Origin: Sulfuricurvum sp.
GTDB lineage: Bacteria; Campylobacterota; Campylobacteria; Campylobacterales; Sulfurimonadaceae
Length of the DNA stretch: 33,826 bases
Assembly (NCBI RefSeq): GCF_023250475.1
Contig: NZ_JAHFAQ010000006.1
Span: 1-33,826, forward strand
Reading direction: 5' to 3'
In this document: in pieces, positions 25,357 through 33,826 of the stretch
Layout of the letters: every line of letters starts with the position of its first letter
How positions within the stretch are numbered: the first letter of the stretch is position 1
Notes under the pieces: model-generated
Seen by the model: the letters and a program-made list of their open reading frames with translations, nothing else
What the model was told of the DNA's origin: nothing
Databases searched by the model: none
Program-made: the position numbers and the translations under genes

Positions 25357-25692
25357 ATGCGCACCTTTTATGCTACAGTAGCAGTTATATTTTTAGCCGG
25401 TTTGTCCACTCTTAACGCGGCCACATACAAAGGGCAAAAAATTTATATCGAGACGTGTAAAGAGTGTCACGGCGGGGGGCAGGCGTTAGCCGGATCCAAA
25501 AAACAGCGTGCATGGGCAAAAGTGATGGAAAATGACGGTGACAAATTAGCCCAAATTCATCTGAATTCCAAAAAAGCAGAAGCTTCATGGCCTTATTTTA
25601 ATAGTCGAACCTATAGTAAAAACGCTAAACATCTGGAAGATTTTTTGGTTGAATATGCAGCCGATAGCGGAAATGTTCCTGCCTGTAATTAA
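25357..25692 (+). CDS. Small exported c-type cytochrome
   Basis: A 111-residue protein with a signal peptide (1-21, cut near LNA) and one haem-binding motif C34-K-E-C37-H38. The mature part is about 90 residues. A distal axial ligand cannot be fixed; M57 or H68 are possible. The repeated lysines and the closing cysteine (PACN) are notable. It resembles small periplasmic monohaem cytochromes of this phylum, likely an electron carrier to a terminal enzyme. It has its own promoter region and terminator, although it follows the haem/quinone operon. Confidence 0.85.
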   Translation: MRTFYATVAVIFLAGLSTLNAATYKGQKIYIETCKECHGGGQALAGSKKQRAWAKVMENDGDKLAQIHLNSKKAEASWPYFNSRTYSKNAKHLEDFLVEYAADSGNVPACN

Positions 25693-25703
25693 TCAAATCT
25701 TCA

Positions 25704-25728
25704 CGTCCCCGAGGGGATGATTTTCTTC
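25704..25728 (+). terminator. Intrinsic terminator after the cytochrome
   Basis: CGTCCCC and GGGGATG pair (one G-T pair) with a tight loop, directly followed by ATTTTCTTCT. Stem and U-rich tail together make this the best intrinsic terminator in the window. Confidence 0.7.
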
Positions 25729-25743
25729 TAAACCAAACTTCGC

Positions 25744-25749
25744 TAAAAT
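25744..25749 (+). promoter_or_regulatory. Candidate -10 box for argH-osmC
   Basis: TAAAAT lies 28 bases before the argH start, with CGGAGA as ribosome site. No -35 box is visible. It follows the terminator at 25704-25728, consistent with a new transcript. Confidence 0.5.
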
Positions 25750-25777
25750 ACCCTACTTAACACTATTCGGAGATACC

Positions 25778-27163
25778 ATGGAAAAGATGTGGTCCGGACG
25801 TTTCACACAAGATGCGTCAACCCTTTTGGAAAAATTTAATGCCTCGATCATGTTTGATCAAAAACTTTACCGTGAAGATATCGAAGGTTCAATCGCGCAT
25901 GCACAAATGTTGGCTCATCAAGGGATTTTAACCGATGAAGAGCGTATCTCAATCGAAAAAGGGATGGCTCAGGTGCTCAGTGAAATCGAGTCGGGTGTAT
26001 TCGAATGGAAAATCGGTGACGAAGATCTTCATATGGCAATTGAAAAACGGCTCACCGCTATCATCGGCGAAGCGGGAAAAAAACTTCATACGGCGCGCAG
26101 CCGTAACGATCAGGTCGCTCTTGATTTTCGTCGCTACGTACTCCGCAAAAATCGTGAGATTGTGGAACAGATTAAAGCTCTAATGGAAGTCGTTGTTGAT
26201 ATTGCCCGCGATCATACGTCAACTTTGTTGCCGGGTATGACTCATCTGCAGCACGCACAGCCGATTAACTTTGCATTCCACCTGCTCGCCTATGTCTCTA
26301 TGTTCAAACGTGATTGTGAGCGTTTTGAGAGCAGTGCGGAACGTAATAATATCTCTCCGATCGGATGTGCCGCACTCGCCGGGACACCCCACAATATCAA
26401 CCGAGAAATGACGGCGAAAAGCCTCGGATTTGATTCGGTAAGTATCAATTGTCTCGATACGGTGAGCGATCGCGATTTTGCCTTGGAGATTTTGTTTAAT
26501 ATCTCGACGCTCATGATGCATATTTCCCGTCTGGCGGAAGAGATTATTATGTGGTCAAGTTATGAATTCCGTTTTGTGGAACTTTCCGATCAGTATTCTA
26601 CCGGAAGCTCTATCATGCCTCAAAAGAAAAACCCCGATGTTCCTGAACTTCTTCGCGGCAAAACGGGCAGAGTATTCGGAAATCTTATGGGACTTTTGAC
26701 CGTAATGAAAGGGCTTCCTTTAGCTTACAACAAAGATACGCAAGAGGATAAAGAAGGGGTGTTTGACAGCGTTGAAACGGCTGAAATCTCTCTCGAAATT
26801 CTCCGTGAAGCCCTCAAAACTATGACCATCAAACCTCATAATATGGAACGTGCGTGTAAGCTTGGGCATCTGTCCGCTACCGATTTGGCCGATTATCTGG
26901 TTGAGCATTGCGGTGTACCGTTTCGTGAAGCGCACCACATTACCGGACGTGCGGTTGCCCGTGCCGAAGTACTCGGAATTGATCTAAGCGACATCGCGTA
27001 TTCGGAACTTCATGCGATTGATGATCGTATCAAAGAGGATGTTATCGCGTACTTGGGGATTGAGCACTCGATGAATGCTCGTACGTCTCAGGGGGGAACC
27101 GCACAATTGCGTACTCTGGAACAAATTATCTATTTTGACCATTATCTTAAGGATATCCGATGA
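25778..27163 (+). CDS. argH: ArgH, argininosuccinate lyase
   Basis: A 461-residue enzyme that splits argininosuccinate into arginine and fumarate. The N-terminal [21 protein letters not shown], the [14 protein letters not shown] stretch with the catalytic His, and the superfamily signature [11 protein letters not shown] (276-286) are all intact. Length matches the family. Transcribed from a -10 box at 25744 and overlapping osmC by ATGA; no other arg gene is near. Confidence 0.97.
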   Translation: MEKMWSGRFTQDASTLLEKFNASIMFDQKLYREDIEGSIAHAQMLAHQGILTDEERISIEKGMAQVLSEIESGVFEWKIGDEDLHMAIEKRLTAIIGEAGKKLHTARSRNDQVALDFRRYVLRKNREIVEQIKALMEVVVDIARDHTSTLLPGMTHLQHAQPINFAFHLLAYVSMFKRDCERFESSAERNNISPIGCAALAGTPHNINREMTAKSLGFDSVSINCLDTVSDRDFALEILFNISTLMMHISRLAEEIIMWSSYEFRFVELSDQYSTGSSIMPQKKNPDVPELLRGKTGRVFGNLMGLLTVMKGLPLAYNKDTQEDKEGVFDSVETAEISLEILREALKTMTIKPHNMERACKLGHLSATDLADYLVEHCGVPFREAHHITGRAVARAEVLGIDLSDIAYSELHAIDDRIKEDVIAYLGIEHSMNARTSQGGTAQLRTLEQIIYFDHYLKDIR

Positions 27164-27624
27164 AAATCACCGTCTCTCACCAAGACGCAATGCGTTTTGA
27201 AGCCAAAACCGAAAAAAACAGTTTTATTATCGATTGTCCCCAAATCTCGCCGATCGAGTATTTTTTAAGCGGGATTATTACGTGCAGTGCGACCGATGTC
27301 GTAATGCTCCCTAAGCAGCAAGGATATGAGGTTAAAAATCTTGAAGTTTCGGGAGAAGTGGTTCGCAACGAGTCTGCACCGCGCAAGTTCAATGCTCTTC
27401 ATCTAGAATACCGATTTGAATCCGATGTGGACGATACACTTGCTGCACGCTGGGTAATGGCGAGTTTGGAGACCTACTGCTCAACGATCAATACGATTCG
27501 TGACACCACGGCGATCACTTACACGATTATCCATAACGGCAATATAATTCGTGAAAATGAAAAAATGATCAGCGGCGGTGGGAGCAGTGTCGATTTCGGT
27601 GCATTGCAAGGGTGTAATGCGTAA
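27160..27624 (+). CDS. OsmC/Ohr-family protein
   Basis: A 154-residue OsmC-fold protein of the YhfA-like group. The two redox cysteines of peroxide-reducing members are C42 ([15 protein letters not shown]) and C107 ([10 protein letters not shown]); both are present, so thiol-dependent hydroperoxide reduction is possible. The C-terminal GGGSS tail is unusual. It is translationally coupled to argH, a link without an obvious metabolic reason. The downstream gap holds a REP-like pair. Confidence 0.88.
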   Translation: MKITVSHQDAMRFEAKTEKNSFIIDCPQISPIEYFLSGIITCSATDVVMLPKQQGYEVKNLEVSGEVVRNESAPRKFNALHLEYRFESDVDDTLAARWVMASLETYCSTINTIRDTTAITYTIIHNGNIIRENEKMISGGGSSVDFGALQGCNA

Positions 27625-27633
27625 TCTGTTTTC

Positions 27634-27692
27634 GATTCCGTGTCGAGCACGGAATGACGAAATATTGTCATCCTGAACTTGATTCAGGATCT
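27634..27692. repeat. REP-like palindromes in inverted pair (BIME-like)
   Basis: Two palindromes of the same design face each other. Unit A (plus) has stem TTCCGTG/CACGGAA with loop TCGAG (27636-27654) followed by TGACGA. Unit B, read on the minus strand, has stem ATCCTGAA/TTCAGGAT with loop TCAAG (27670-27690) followed by TGACAA. Both share GAT-stem-TCRAG-stem-TGACRA, and the centre AATATT is itself palindromic. It lies between the convergent osmC and HIT genes, where it could also act as a bidirectional transcription end. Confidence 0.75.
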
Positions 27693-27705
27693 TAACTCTT
27701 TACAA

Positions 27706-28062
27706 TCAAAAAAAGTCTTTTGGATCAGCATCGGCAAAATGGCCCCATTTGAGCTTCGCTCCGCCGAGGATGTGGAAGTGCAGGTGTCCTACTTCCTGAG
27801 CGCCGTTTTCGCCGATATTACTGATGATACGGTACCCGCTCTCATCAATTCCGCACGTTTTGGCGACCTCTTGCATAAACGTTGACATTCTCCCCATCAC
27901 ATCACCCGGAATATCGTTGAAACTTTGATAATGCGCTTTCGGGATTGCTAAAACATGAACGGGCGCTTTTGGATTAATGTCATGAAACGCATAAAATTCT
28001 TCGTTTTCAGCTACGGTATTGGAAGGGATTTCTTTATGAATTATTTTACAGAAAATGCACAT
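27706..28062 (-). CDS. HIT-family nucleotide-binding protein
   Basis: A 118-residue histidine-triad protein. The triad HLHFH is at 93-97, with the zinc pair C2-x-x-C5 and the HINT-type stretch NPKAPVHVLAIPKAHY. It probably hydrolyses purine nucleoside phosphoramidates or AMP-linked substrates. ATG at 28062 is chosen because an ATGAGG site lies before it; the in-frame ATG at 28074 overlaps that site. It is divergent from pheS, an order seen in other Campylobacterota. Confidence 0.93.
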   Translation of the reverse strand: MCIFCKIIHKEIPSNTVAENEEFYAFHDINPKAPVHVLAIPKAHYQSFNDIPGDVMGRMSTFMQEVAKTCGIDESGYRIISNIGENGAQEVGHLHFHILGGAKLKWGHFADADPKDFF

Positions 28063-28085
28063 GTTTAACCTCATTTTTTTATGCT

Positions 28086-28091
28086 ATTGTA
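28086..28091 (-). promoter_or_regulatory. Candidate extended -10 for the HIT gene
   Basis: On the minus strand TACAAT is preceded by TGC, an extended -10 arrangement, 24 bases before the HIT start. Confidence 0.45.
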
Positions 28092-28135
28092 GCACATGGA
28101 TAATCGCTTGAAGCAATTTATAAAAGAGTTTTGAC

Positions 28136-28141
28136 TATAAT
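28136..28141 (+). promoter_or_regulatory. Candidate -10 box for the pheS operon
   Basis: A perfect TATAAT lies 82 bases before the pheS start. A second box, GATAAT at 28175-28180, is closer. The TTTCA half-site array lies between and beyond them, so which start is used may depend on a bound factor. Confidence 0.5.
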
Positions 28142-28144
28142 ATA

Positions 28145-28197
28145 TTTCAAATTGAAAGCACTTTCAGAAATAGTGATAATATATTTTAAAGCTTTCA
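28145..28197. promoter_or_regulatory. Array of TTTCA/TGAAA half-sites upstream of pheS
   Basis: Two perfect palindromes overlap: TTTCAAATTGAAA (28145-28157) and TGAAAGCACTTTCA (28153-28166). A further GCTTTCA occurs at 28191-28197. Half-sites therefore fall at 28145, 28153, 28162 and 28193, between and after the two -10-like boxes. This looks like an operator or alternative-hairpin leader for pheST; the binding factor is unknown. Confidence 0.45.
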
Positions 28198-28222
28198 CAA
28201 AACCATCAATGGAGACTCTATT

Positions 28223-29215
28223 TTGCAAGAGTGGTATGACGCTATAAAATCGGCCGACTCGATAGATAAAATCGAAGAGATCCGAATCGCCGTTTTCGGA
28301 AAAAAAGGGATTATGAACGCTGAGTTCGCCCGTATGAAAGACATTCCCGATGCTGAAAAAGGGACGTTTGCTAAAGAGCTTAATATCCACAAAGAGGGAT
28401 TAAACGCTTTGTTGGTGGATCGCAAGCTTTTCCTGGCGATGGAACATTTGCAAGCGACGATGAAGGCAGAAGCGATTGACGTTAGTCTTTATTCTACCGA
28501 CACGGAGCGCGGGTCGCTGCATCCGGTGATGGAGACGATGGATCGCATTGTCGAGTATTTCGTCGCTATGAATTTCTCGGTACAAACAGGGCCGATGGTA
28601 GAAGACGATTTTCATAATTTTGAAGCGTTGAACCTTCCGAAATACCATCCGGCGCGCGATATGCAGGATACCTTTTATTTCAAAGATTCGATGCTGCTTC
28701 GTACCCATACCTCGCCGGTACAAATCCGCACGATGCTCTCTACGCAGCCGCCGATCCGGATGATTGCTCCGGGTGCGGTATTCCGACGTGATTACGACAT
28801 CACCCATACTCCGATGTTTCATCAGGTGGAGGGGCTTGTCGTTGAAGAAGCGGGGAAAGTTTCGTTCGCCAATCTCAAATTTATCCTTGAAGATTTTCTT
28901 AAAACGATGTTTGGGGATGTTGAAGTCCGTTTTCGACCGAGTTTCTTTCCGTTTACGGAGCCATCGGCCGAAGTCGATATCAGCTGTATTTTTTGTGCAG
29001 GAGAGGGTTGCCGTGTTTGTTCAAAAACGGGGTGGCTGGAAGTACTCGGATGCGGTATTGTCGATCCGAACGTCTTTAAAGCGGTCGGTTATGAGAATGT
29101 CAGCGGCTATGCGTTCGGTTTAGGGGTTGAGCGGTTTGCGATGCTGATACACCGAATCGGCGATTTACGCTCTTTGTTTGAGGGAGATACGAGATTATTG
29201 GAGCAGTTTAGATGA
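28223..29215 (+). CDS. pheS: PheS, phenylalanyl-tRNA synthetase alpha chain
   Basis: A 330-residue catalytic subunit. The start is a TTG at 28223, set by GGAGA at 28211-28215, seven bases upstream; an ATG at 28209 is out of frame. Class II motifs are visible: motif 2 around [12 protein letters not shown] and [22 protein letters not shown], and motif 3 [12 protein letters not shown] four-cysteine knuckle-like segment ([12 protein letters not shown]) lies near residue 256-265. The helical N-terminal tRNA arm is short. It overlaps pheT by four bases and forms the alpha2-beta2 enzyme with it. Confidence 0.97.
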   Translation: MQEWYDAIKSADSIDKIEEIRIAVFGKKGIMNAEFARMKDIPDAEKGTFAKELNIHKEGLNALLVDRKLFLAMEHLQATMKAEAIDVSLYSTDTERGSLHPVMETMDRIVEYFVAMNFSVQTGPMVEDDFHNFEALNLPKYHPARDMQDTFYFKDSMLLRTHTSPVQIRTMLSTQPPIRMIAPGAVFRRDYDITHTPMFHQVEGLVVEEAGKVSFANLKFILEDFLKTMFGDVEVRFRPSFFPFTEPSAEVDISCIFCAGEGCRVCSKTGWLEVLGCGIVDPNVFKAVGYENVSGYAFGLGVERFAMLIHRIGDLRSLFEGDTRLLEQFR

Positions 29216-31542
29216 TCGTAACAAAAAATTGGTTAAACGAATGGATCGATCTTACTGACGTCAGTACGGAGCTGTTGCTTAAAACATTAAATTCGATCGG
29301 CTTGGAAGTGGATCGGCATGATGCCATCCACGTGGCTGATGGGGTTGTCGTAGGGTTTGTCGAAAAATGTGAAAAGCATCCCGATGCCGATAAGCTCAAT
29401 GTGTGTCAAGTCAATGTGGGTAAAGAAGTGCGTCAAATCGTGTGCGGCGCATCCAATGTCCGTGAAGGTATTCATATCGCATTGGCCACCGTCGGTGCGG
29501 AACTTCCGGGCGGCTTAAAAATCAAAGAGGCAAAATTGCGCGGTGTTGATTCACACGGCATGATCTGCTCCGCCAAAGAGATTGGGCTCCCCTCTATGGG
29601 CGAGGGGATCATGATCCTCGATGCGAGTATCGGCGAATTGGTATTGGGTCAAAATCTCAATCAATACGGTTTATTCAATGATGATGTCATTGAGATTGAA
29701 TTGACCGCCAACCGCGGTGACTGTTTGAGCATTCACGGTGTTGCGCGTGATTTACGAGCGGCGTTGTCACGGCCGCTTCGTGAGAAGAATGTCAAAGATG
29801 ATCAAGAGGGGCGCTTGGGTATCGGACGCATTTTGCAGCTGCAGCATACCGAAACATTTAATGCCGCTCTTTTATTCGGTGCGGTAGAGGTTAAAGAGCT
29901 CAGTGTCCCTTTGATCATTTCACTCCGTTTAGCGATTATTGAAGAGGTCTACACGACAGCAGTGGATGCAGTGCTCAAATATGCAACGCAAAGTACGGGT
30001 GTTATTTTACGCGCTTACCCATTTGAAAAATTCGGCGATGTAGAGAACAAAGGGATTATCACCCTTGAGACGGATGAAAACGGTTATGCCGCATTGTACG
30101 GCAAAGAGAAGCTCTCCGTGATCGGAGTTTCCCAAGAGAAAGAGGCCCATTTTGGTGCGAATGAAGGACTAGCGGTTATTGAAGCGAGTTATATTGCTCC
30201 GGATGTTGTTTCTCAAAAAATGGGAGAGAAAAAAGTTCCGAGTTGCCCCCACTATTATCGAACCTCTCGAGGAAGTGAACCGTCAATCGAGATGGGTATA
30301 CGCTATGCGGCAGAACTGTTCGAGAAATATTCGTCTTCACAAGTGTACGGGGGAAATATTGAGCTGACAAGTTCATACGAACCTCGCATCATCAGTATGG
30401 TTGAAGCGGAATTTGAATCCTTTATCGGTCTTAAAATCGATAAAACGCGTATTACGCAGATATTTAAAAATCTCGGGTTAGATATCGGCAAGCCGAAGGG
30501 ATCGACATTCGCTATTTCGGTACCGAAGTTCCGTCACGATATCGTGAACAAACAAGATATTATTGAAGAGGTTGTCCGTATTGTCGGAATCGATAATATC
30601 CCTTCCAAGCCGCTTGTTTTTGCGGAAGCGAACCAAATGAGCGATGATTTGGCAGAGTACAGAAAGACACGGCTCTATCGTCACCGTGCGGCACAAAGCG
30701 GATTTTATGAGTCGGTCCATTTTGTTTTCAATGAACGCGTACAAGTTGAAAAATTCGGATTTGTCTGTACCGAAGCTTCAAAAGAGCTTTTGAACCCGAT
30801 TACGGCGACGTTTGATACTCTTCGACCGACGCTTTTGATGGGCCTTTTAAATTCGGCTTCGGCAAATGTCAAAGTGAATCAAAAGAAAATCGCTCTGTTT
30901 GAAACGGGGATGGTTTTTAATACGGATCGCCAAGAATCAAAACATATCGGCTTTATTGTTTCGGGTGCGATGGAGAGCGAAAAAATTGCCAATGCAGGCA
31001 AACCTGCCGTGATCGATTTTGCCTCATTTACCAAGCTGATTGCCGATGTGTGCGGCTCCTTTGAATTGGTTTCTCATACACCTACTCATTCTTTGGCTCA
31101 TCCGTATGTTTGTGCTAAAGTATTTATTAACGGTGCCGAAGCAGGAGAACTTTTCCGTCTTCATCCGCAAGTCGAAGAGGAATTTGATCTTCCCCAAACG
31201 TTTATGTGCGAACTTAAAATGGATACTCTGCCGTATGCTTTGATTGAAGCACAACCGTATTCAAAATATCAAGCATCGTACCGGGATTTGAGTGTTATTA
31301 TTTCGAAAGAAGTGCGTTATGAGACGATTAAAGCCGTCATTGAAAAACACTCTTCGGCACAGGTTCGACGATTTTATCCTGTCGATCGTTATGTCTCAGA
31401 GAGTTTAGGCGAGCAGATGAGTCTAACGCTTCGTTTTGTCCTTCAATCGGATGAAAAGACGTTGGAAGAAGAGGATATCAATGCCGCTATGGAGTGGATA
31501 CTCAGCGGTCTTAGAGATGAATTGGGCGCAGGTTTGAGATGA
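29212..31542 (+). CDS. pheT: PheT, phenylalanyl-tRNA synthetase beta chain
   Basis: A 776-residue subunit. After the N-terminal [11 protein letters not shown] comes an EMAP-II-like tRNA-binding domain (about 40-150, [31 protein letters not shown]), then the B3/B4 editing region (about 200-390), the B5 domain (about 400-475), the pseudo-catalytic core and a C-terminal anticodon-binding domain (from about 690, [16 protein letters not shown]). The length is normal. The editing segment is somewhat diverged: the usual B3/B4 motifs are hard to recognise by eye. Start and stop overlap pheS and aroA. Confidence 0.95.
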   Translation: MIVTKNWLNEWIDLTDVSTELLLKTLNSIGLEVDRHDAIHVADGVVVGFVEKCEKHPDADKLNVCQVNVGKEVRQIVCGASNVREGIHIALATVGAELPGGLKIKEAKLRGVDSHGMICSAKEIGLPSMGEGIMILDASIGELVLGQNLNQYGLFNDDVIEIELTANRGDCLSIHGVARDLRAALSRPLREKNVKDDQEGRLGIGRILQLQHTETFNAALLFGAVEVKELSVPLIISLRLAIIEEVYTTAVDAVLKYATQSTGVILRAYPFEKFGDVENKGIITLETDENGYAALYGKEKLSVIGVSQEKEAHFGANEGLAVIEASYIAPDVVSQKMGEKKVPSCPHYYRTSRGSEPSIEMGIRYAAELFEKYSSSQVYGGNIELTSSYEPRIISMVEAEFESFIGLKIDKTRITQIFKNLGLDIGKPKGSTFAISVPKFRHDIVNKQDIIEEVVRIVGIDNIPSKPLVFAEANQMSDDLAEYRKTRLYRHRAAQSGFYESVHFVFNERVQVEKFGFVCTEASKELLNPITATFDTLRPTLLMGLLNSASANVKVNQKKIALFETGMVFNTDRQESKHIGFIVSGAMESEKIANAGKPAVIDFASFTKLIADVCGSFELVSHTPTHSLAHPYVCAKVFINGAEAGELFRLHPQVEEEFDLPQTFMCELKMDTLPYALIEAQPYSKYQASYRDLSVIISKEVRYETIKAVIEKHSSAQVRRFYPVDRYVSESLGEQMSLTLRFVLQSDEKTLEEEDINAAMEWILSGLRDELGAGLR

Positions 31543-32816
31543 TGTCCGCCAAGGTTTATTCTGCACAGCCGTTTGAATTTAAAAGCGATGCGATTGCACC
31601 CGATAAATCGATTTCGCACCGATGTGCGATGTTTGCTGTTTTAGCCGAAGGGGAAAGTCGGATCGAGAACTTTCTTCGCGCCGAAGATACTCTCAATACT
31701 CTGAAAATCGTAGGTCATCTTGGAGCTGAAATCAACGATGACGGATCGGTGATTACGATTCGATCAACGGGTATACACGAAACATCTGAAATTCTCGATT
31801 GTGGAAACTCCGGTACCGGGATGCGTCTGTTTTGCGGACTCCTCTCTTCGGCAGAGGGACATTTTGTCTTGACGGGAGATGAATATCTTAAACGCCGTCC
31901 GATGAAGCGGGTGACTCAGCCGTTGCGTTCCATCGGAGCCAAATTGGACGGACGCAATAACGGTGATCTTGCTCCTCTCTCCATTCGTGGCGCATCTCTC
32001 AAAGCATTCGATTATGTCTCTCCGATCGCTTCGGCGCAGGTCAAAAGTGCGATGATTTTAGCCGCTCTTCGCTCCGACGGTGTCTGTACGTTCAAAGAAC
32101 CGGAGCGTAGTCGTGACCATACGGAACGAATGTTATCGGGCATGGGCGCAACGCTTCATATGGATGGTCTATTGACTAGAGTTTGGCCTTTAGAAAAACC
32201 GTTAGAACCTTTAAATATACGTGTTCCAGCCGATCCATCGAGCGCTTTTTTCTTTGCGGTCGCTGCGGCGATCACCCCAAACTCAACGGCAGTTATCGAA
32301 GGGGTAATGTTGAATCCGACCCGCATCGAAGCATTCAAAGTGCTAGAAAAAATGGGTGCGGATATTACCTACACCCCCACTAGTGAACGTTACGAACTTA
32401 TCGGAACCATTACGCTCAAGTACGCTCCGCTCAAAGGGGTTGTTGTCGAAGAGAATATCGCTTGGCTGATCGACGAATTGCCTGCACTCTCTATCGCAAT
32501 GGCGTGTGCCGAGGGGAAAAGTATCATTAAAAATGCCGAAGAGTTACGTGTTAAAGAGTCTGACCGAATTAAAACGGTTGTTGATAATCTCAATCTTTGC
32601 GGCATAGAGACGGAAGAGTATCCTGATGGATATGCCGTTGTCGGAGGCGAGCTTAAAAGTGCGGTCGTGAACAGTTTCGGTGATCACCGTATTGCGATGA
32701 GTTTTCTTATTGCGGGTCTTAAATGCGGTATGGAGGTAGAGGATATCGAGTGTATCAATACCTCGTTTCCGAACTTTTTTGAACTTTTGGGGATGTGTAC
32801 AAAGGTCGAGCGATGA
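31539..32816 (+). CDS. aroA: AroA, 5-enolpyruvylshikimate-3-phosphate synthase
   Basis: A 425-residue shikimate-pathway enzyme joining shikimate-3-phosphate and phosphoenolpyruvate. [11 protein letters not shown] near the start, [12 protein letters not shown], the LKRRPMKRV loop and [11 protein letters not shown] with the catalytic Asp are present. The residue following the GNSGTG glycine run is not a proline, so it reads as a normal class I/II boundary form; class not assigned. ATG 31539 or ATG 31542 may be used; both lie at the pheT stop. Its product pathway ends in phenylalanine, the substrate of the synthetase encoded upstream. Confidence 0.96.
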   Translation: MMSAKVYSAQPFEFKSDAIAPDKSISHRCAMFAVLAEGESRIENFLRAEDTLNTLKIVGHLGAEINDDGSVITIRSTGIHETSEILDCGNSGTGMRLFCGLLSSAEGHFVLTGDEYLKRRPMKRVTQPLRSIGAKLDGRNNGDLAPLSIRGASLKAFDYVSPIASAQVKSAMILAALRSDGVCTFKEPERSRDHTERMLSGMGATLHMDGLLTRVWPLEKPLEPLNIRVPADPSSAFFFAVAAAITPNSTAVIEGVMLNPTRIEAFKVLEKMGADITYTPTSERYELIGTITLKYAPLKGVVVEENIAWLIDELPALSIAMACAEGKSIIKNAEELRVKESDRIKTVVDNLNLCGIETEEYPDGYAVVGGELKSAVVNSFGDHRIAMSFLIAGLKCGMEVEDIECINTSFPNFFELLGMCTKVER

Positions 32817-33643
32817 AAATCGTTTTAGCGGAGAGCTACGGATTTTGTTTCGGTGTGAAAAGGGCAATAAAAATTGCCGAAGAGAACCGAAATTCATCAA
32901 CATACGGCCCGCTAATTCATAATGCCAACGAGATAGACCGTCTCAAAAATGATTTTAACGTTGCGTTGAGTGAAAATTTGGAGAGTTTTAAAGCGGGAGA
33001 CACCGCGGTAATCCGTACTCATGGGATTCCGAAGCAAGAACTCTCTACTCTCAACGAACGTGATGTAAACGTCATTGATGCAACGTGCCCTTATGTGACA
33101 AAACCGCAGCAGATCTGTGAAGAGATGAGTGCATTGGGGTATGATATCGTCATATTCGGAGATGAAAGCCATCCTGAGATCAAAGGGGTGAAAAGCTATG
33201 CGATCGGCAATGTTTTTGTCGTCAACAGCCCCAGCGAAATCGAGGGTTTGCGATTGCGGGAAAAAGTAGCGACCGTAGCCCAAACAACCCGAAAAATTGA
33301 AGAGTATCAGCAAATCATTGGGAAGCTGATGGCAAAGCATAAAGAGGTTAGGGTATTCAATACTATCTGCAATGCAACCTTCGACAACCAAGACGCCGTG
33401 CGTGAATTGGCACAACAGGCCGATGTTATGATCGTTATAGGGGGTAAAAACTCTTCCAATACCAAACAGCTCCACTCTATTGCAAAAGAGTATTGTCGTG
33501 ATAGCTATCACATTGAAAGTCAAAACGATCTGCAGTCTGAATGGTTTTTGGGTAAAAATTTCTGCGGAATCAGTGCTGGAGCTTCTACTCCTGATTGGAT
33601 TATTGAGGATGTTATTACGGCAATCAAAAAGATTGACAACTGA
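32813..33643 (+). CDS. ispH: IspH (LytB), HMBPP reductase
   Basis: A 276-residue iron-sulfur enzyme of the non-mevalonate pathway that makes isopentenyl and dimethylallyl diphosphate. The three cluster cysteines are C12 ([10 protein letters not shown]), C92 (DATCPYVTK) and C186 ([11 protein letters not shown]); THGIP and SHPEIKG also match. ATG 32813 overlaps the aroA stop as ATGA and is preceded by AAAGGT; an upstream ATG at 32795 would add six unconserved residues. Its products feed the polyprenyl synthase at 17399. Confidence 0.97.
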   Translation: MKIVLAESYGFCFGVKRAIKIAEENRNSSTYGPLIHNANEIDRLKNDFNVALSENLESFKAGDTAVIRTHGIPKQELSTLNERDVNVIDATCPYVTKPQQICEEMSALGYDIVIFGDESHPEIKGVKSYAIGNVFVVNSPSEIEGLRLREKVATVAQTTRKIEEYQQIIGKLMAKHKEVRVFNTICNATFDNQDAVRELAQQADVMIVIGGKNSSNTKQLHSIAKEYCRDSYHIESQNDLQSEWFLGKNFCGISAGASTPDWIIEDVITAIKKIDN

Positions 33644-33651
33644 TATGCCGT

Positions 33652-33826
33652 GTGAAATTTAACTCTTTTTTTCTCCTCTTAATTCTATTCGCATCACTTA
33701 GCGGAGATGAGACGCTCTTTGCTGCATTGGAAAAGAGCAGTGTCACCGGATATGCAAAAATGATGTACGTGCATGACGAGCGAATCTCTCCCAAACTCGA
33801 TCAATCAACTTTCGGAATCGGCGGAA
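33652..33826 (+). CDS. Exported, probable outer-membrane porin-like protein, 5' part only
   Basis: An open frame from GTG 33652 runs off the window end after 58 codons. Residues 1-18 read as a signal peptide (FFLLLILFASLSGDE) and the next part (VTGYAKMMYVHDERISP, FGIGG) looks like the first strands of a beta-barrel porin of the Opr type seen in this phylum. The start is uncertain because no good ribosome site is visible; an ATG at 33645 is out of frame and closes after five codons. In Helicobacter and Campylobacter, rpsA follows ispH instead. Confidence 0.6.
   Translation, partial: MKFNSFFLLLILFASLSGDETLFAALEKSSVTGYAKMMYVHDERISPKLDQSTFGIGG

Noticed and set aside
27679-27885. 68-codon plus-strand frame starting in the REP-like pair
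   Set aside because: It reads from the repeat into the reverse of the HIT gene and has no ribosome site; shadow frame.
28400-28822. 140-codon minus-strand frame opposite pheS
   Set aside because: Rich in Arg and His as expected from reverse reading of pheS codons; no supporting signals.
32795-32812. Upstream ATG for ispH
   Set aside because: It would add six residues before the conserved [14 protein letters not shown] start and lies before the AAAGGT site serving ATG 32813.
32912-33523. 203-codon open frame on the minus strand opposite ispH
   Set aside because: It lies entirely inside a gene with all catalytic cysteines and full length; its translation has no family motif and no ribosome site, so it is a shadow frame.
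1-33826. CRISPR array, tRNA or rRNA gene, IS element, prophage, toxin-antitoxin or defence locus
   Set aside because: No regular spaced repeats, no cloverleaf or rRNA sequence, and no transposase, integrase or defence-type protein was recognised on either strand.

Overview
The window looks like chromosome of a Campylobacterota (former Epsilonproteobacteria) bacterium. Gene content and order match Helicobacter/Campylobacter/Sulfurimonas relatives: a HIT-pheS-pheT-aroA-ispH block, a ppiD-ftsA-ftsZ block beside bioA and rsmH, and a DUF2018-exported protein-polyprenyl synthase-hemA-proS-hemC-ubiD block. Base composition judged by eye (mid-40s % GC in genes) and the many TAnAAT -10 boxes without clear -35 boxes would suit a Sulfuricurvum-like organism; the genus is inference. 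No rRNA, tRNA, CRISPR array, IS element or phage gene was found, and no stretch of more than 300 bases lacks a gene.

Region 1 (1-6236) is an iron-uptake island: the 3' part of a TonB-dependent receptor, a complete Fiu-type siderophore receptor behind a Fur-box promoter, a PiuC/YbiX-type Fe(II) dioxygenase, exbB-exbD-tonB in overlapping frames, and a 65-residue single-pass membrane protein. It supplies outer-membrane receptors and the machine that energises them, but no periplasmic or ABC step is visible.

Region 2 (6271-9554) is a tight plus-strand run: M48 (Ste24-like) membrane protease, prmC, a DUF4149 membrane protein and an MlaF-type ATPase without its permease. Region 3 (9551-13888, minus) holds ppiD-like, ftsA, ftsZ and a J-domain protein. 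The two runs converge with overlapping stop codons. Region 4 (14006-16566, plus) has bioA, rsmH and an FtsL-like protein, so division genes flank bioA on both sides.

Region 5 (16702-25256) is one long, almost gapless operon: DUF2018, an exported protein, polyprenyl diphosphate synthase, hemA, proS, fxsA, a DsbC-like thiol protein, hemC and a UbiD-family menaquinone decarboxylase. It joins haem synthesis (HemA, HemC) to menaquinone synthesis (side chain, decarboxylation), i.e. cofactors of the respiratory chain. A small c-type cytochrome follows under its own promoter and terminator.

Region 6 (25778-27624) is argH-osmC. After a paired REP-like palindrome come a minus-strand HIT protein and the divergent pheS-pheT-aroA-ispH operon (28223-33643). 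The window ends inside the first codons of an exported, probably outer-membrane, protein.

Most of the window is housekeeping DNA. The points most worth checking are the Fur-controlled promoter and repeated leader upstream of the siderophore receptor, the array of TTTCA half-sites before pheS, the REP-like pair at 27634-27692, the conserved unknowns (DUF2018, the 136-codon exported protein, the 65-residue membrane protein), and a signal peptide encoded inside the end of fxsA. No undescribed defence, mobile or biosynthetic system was seen.
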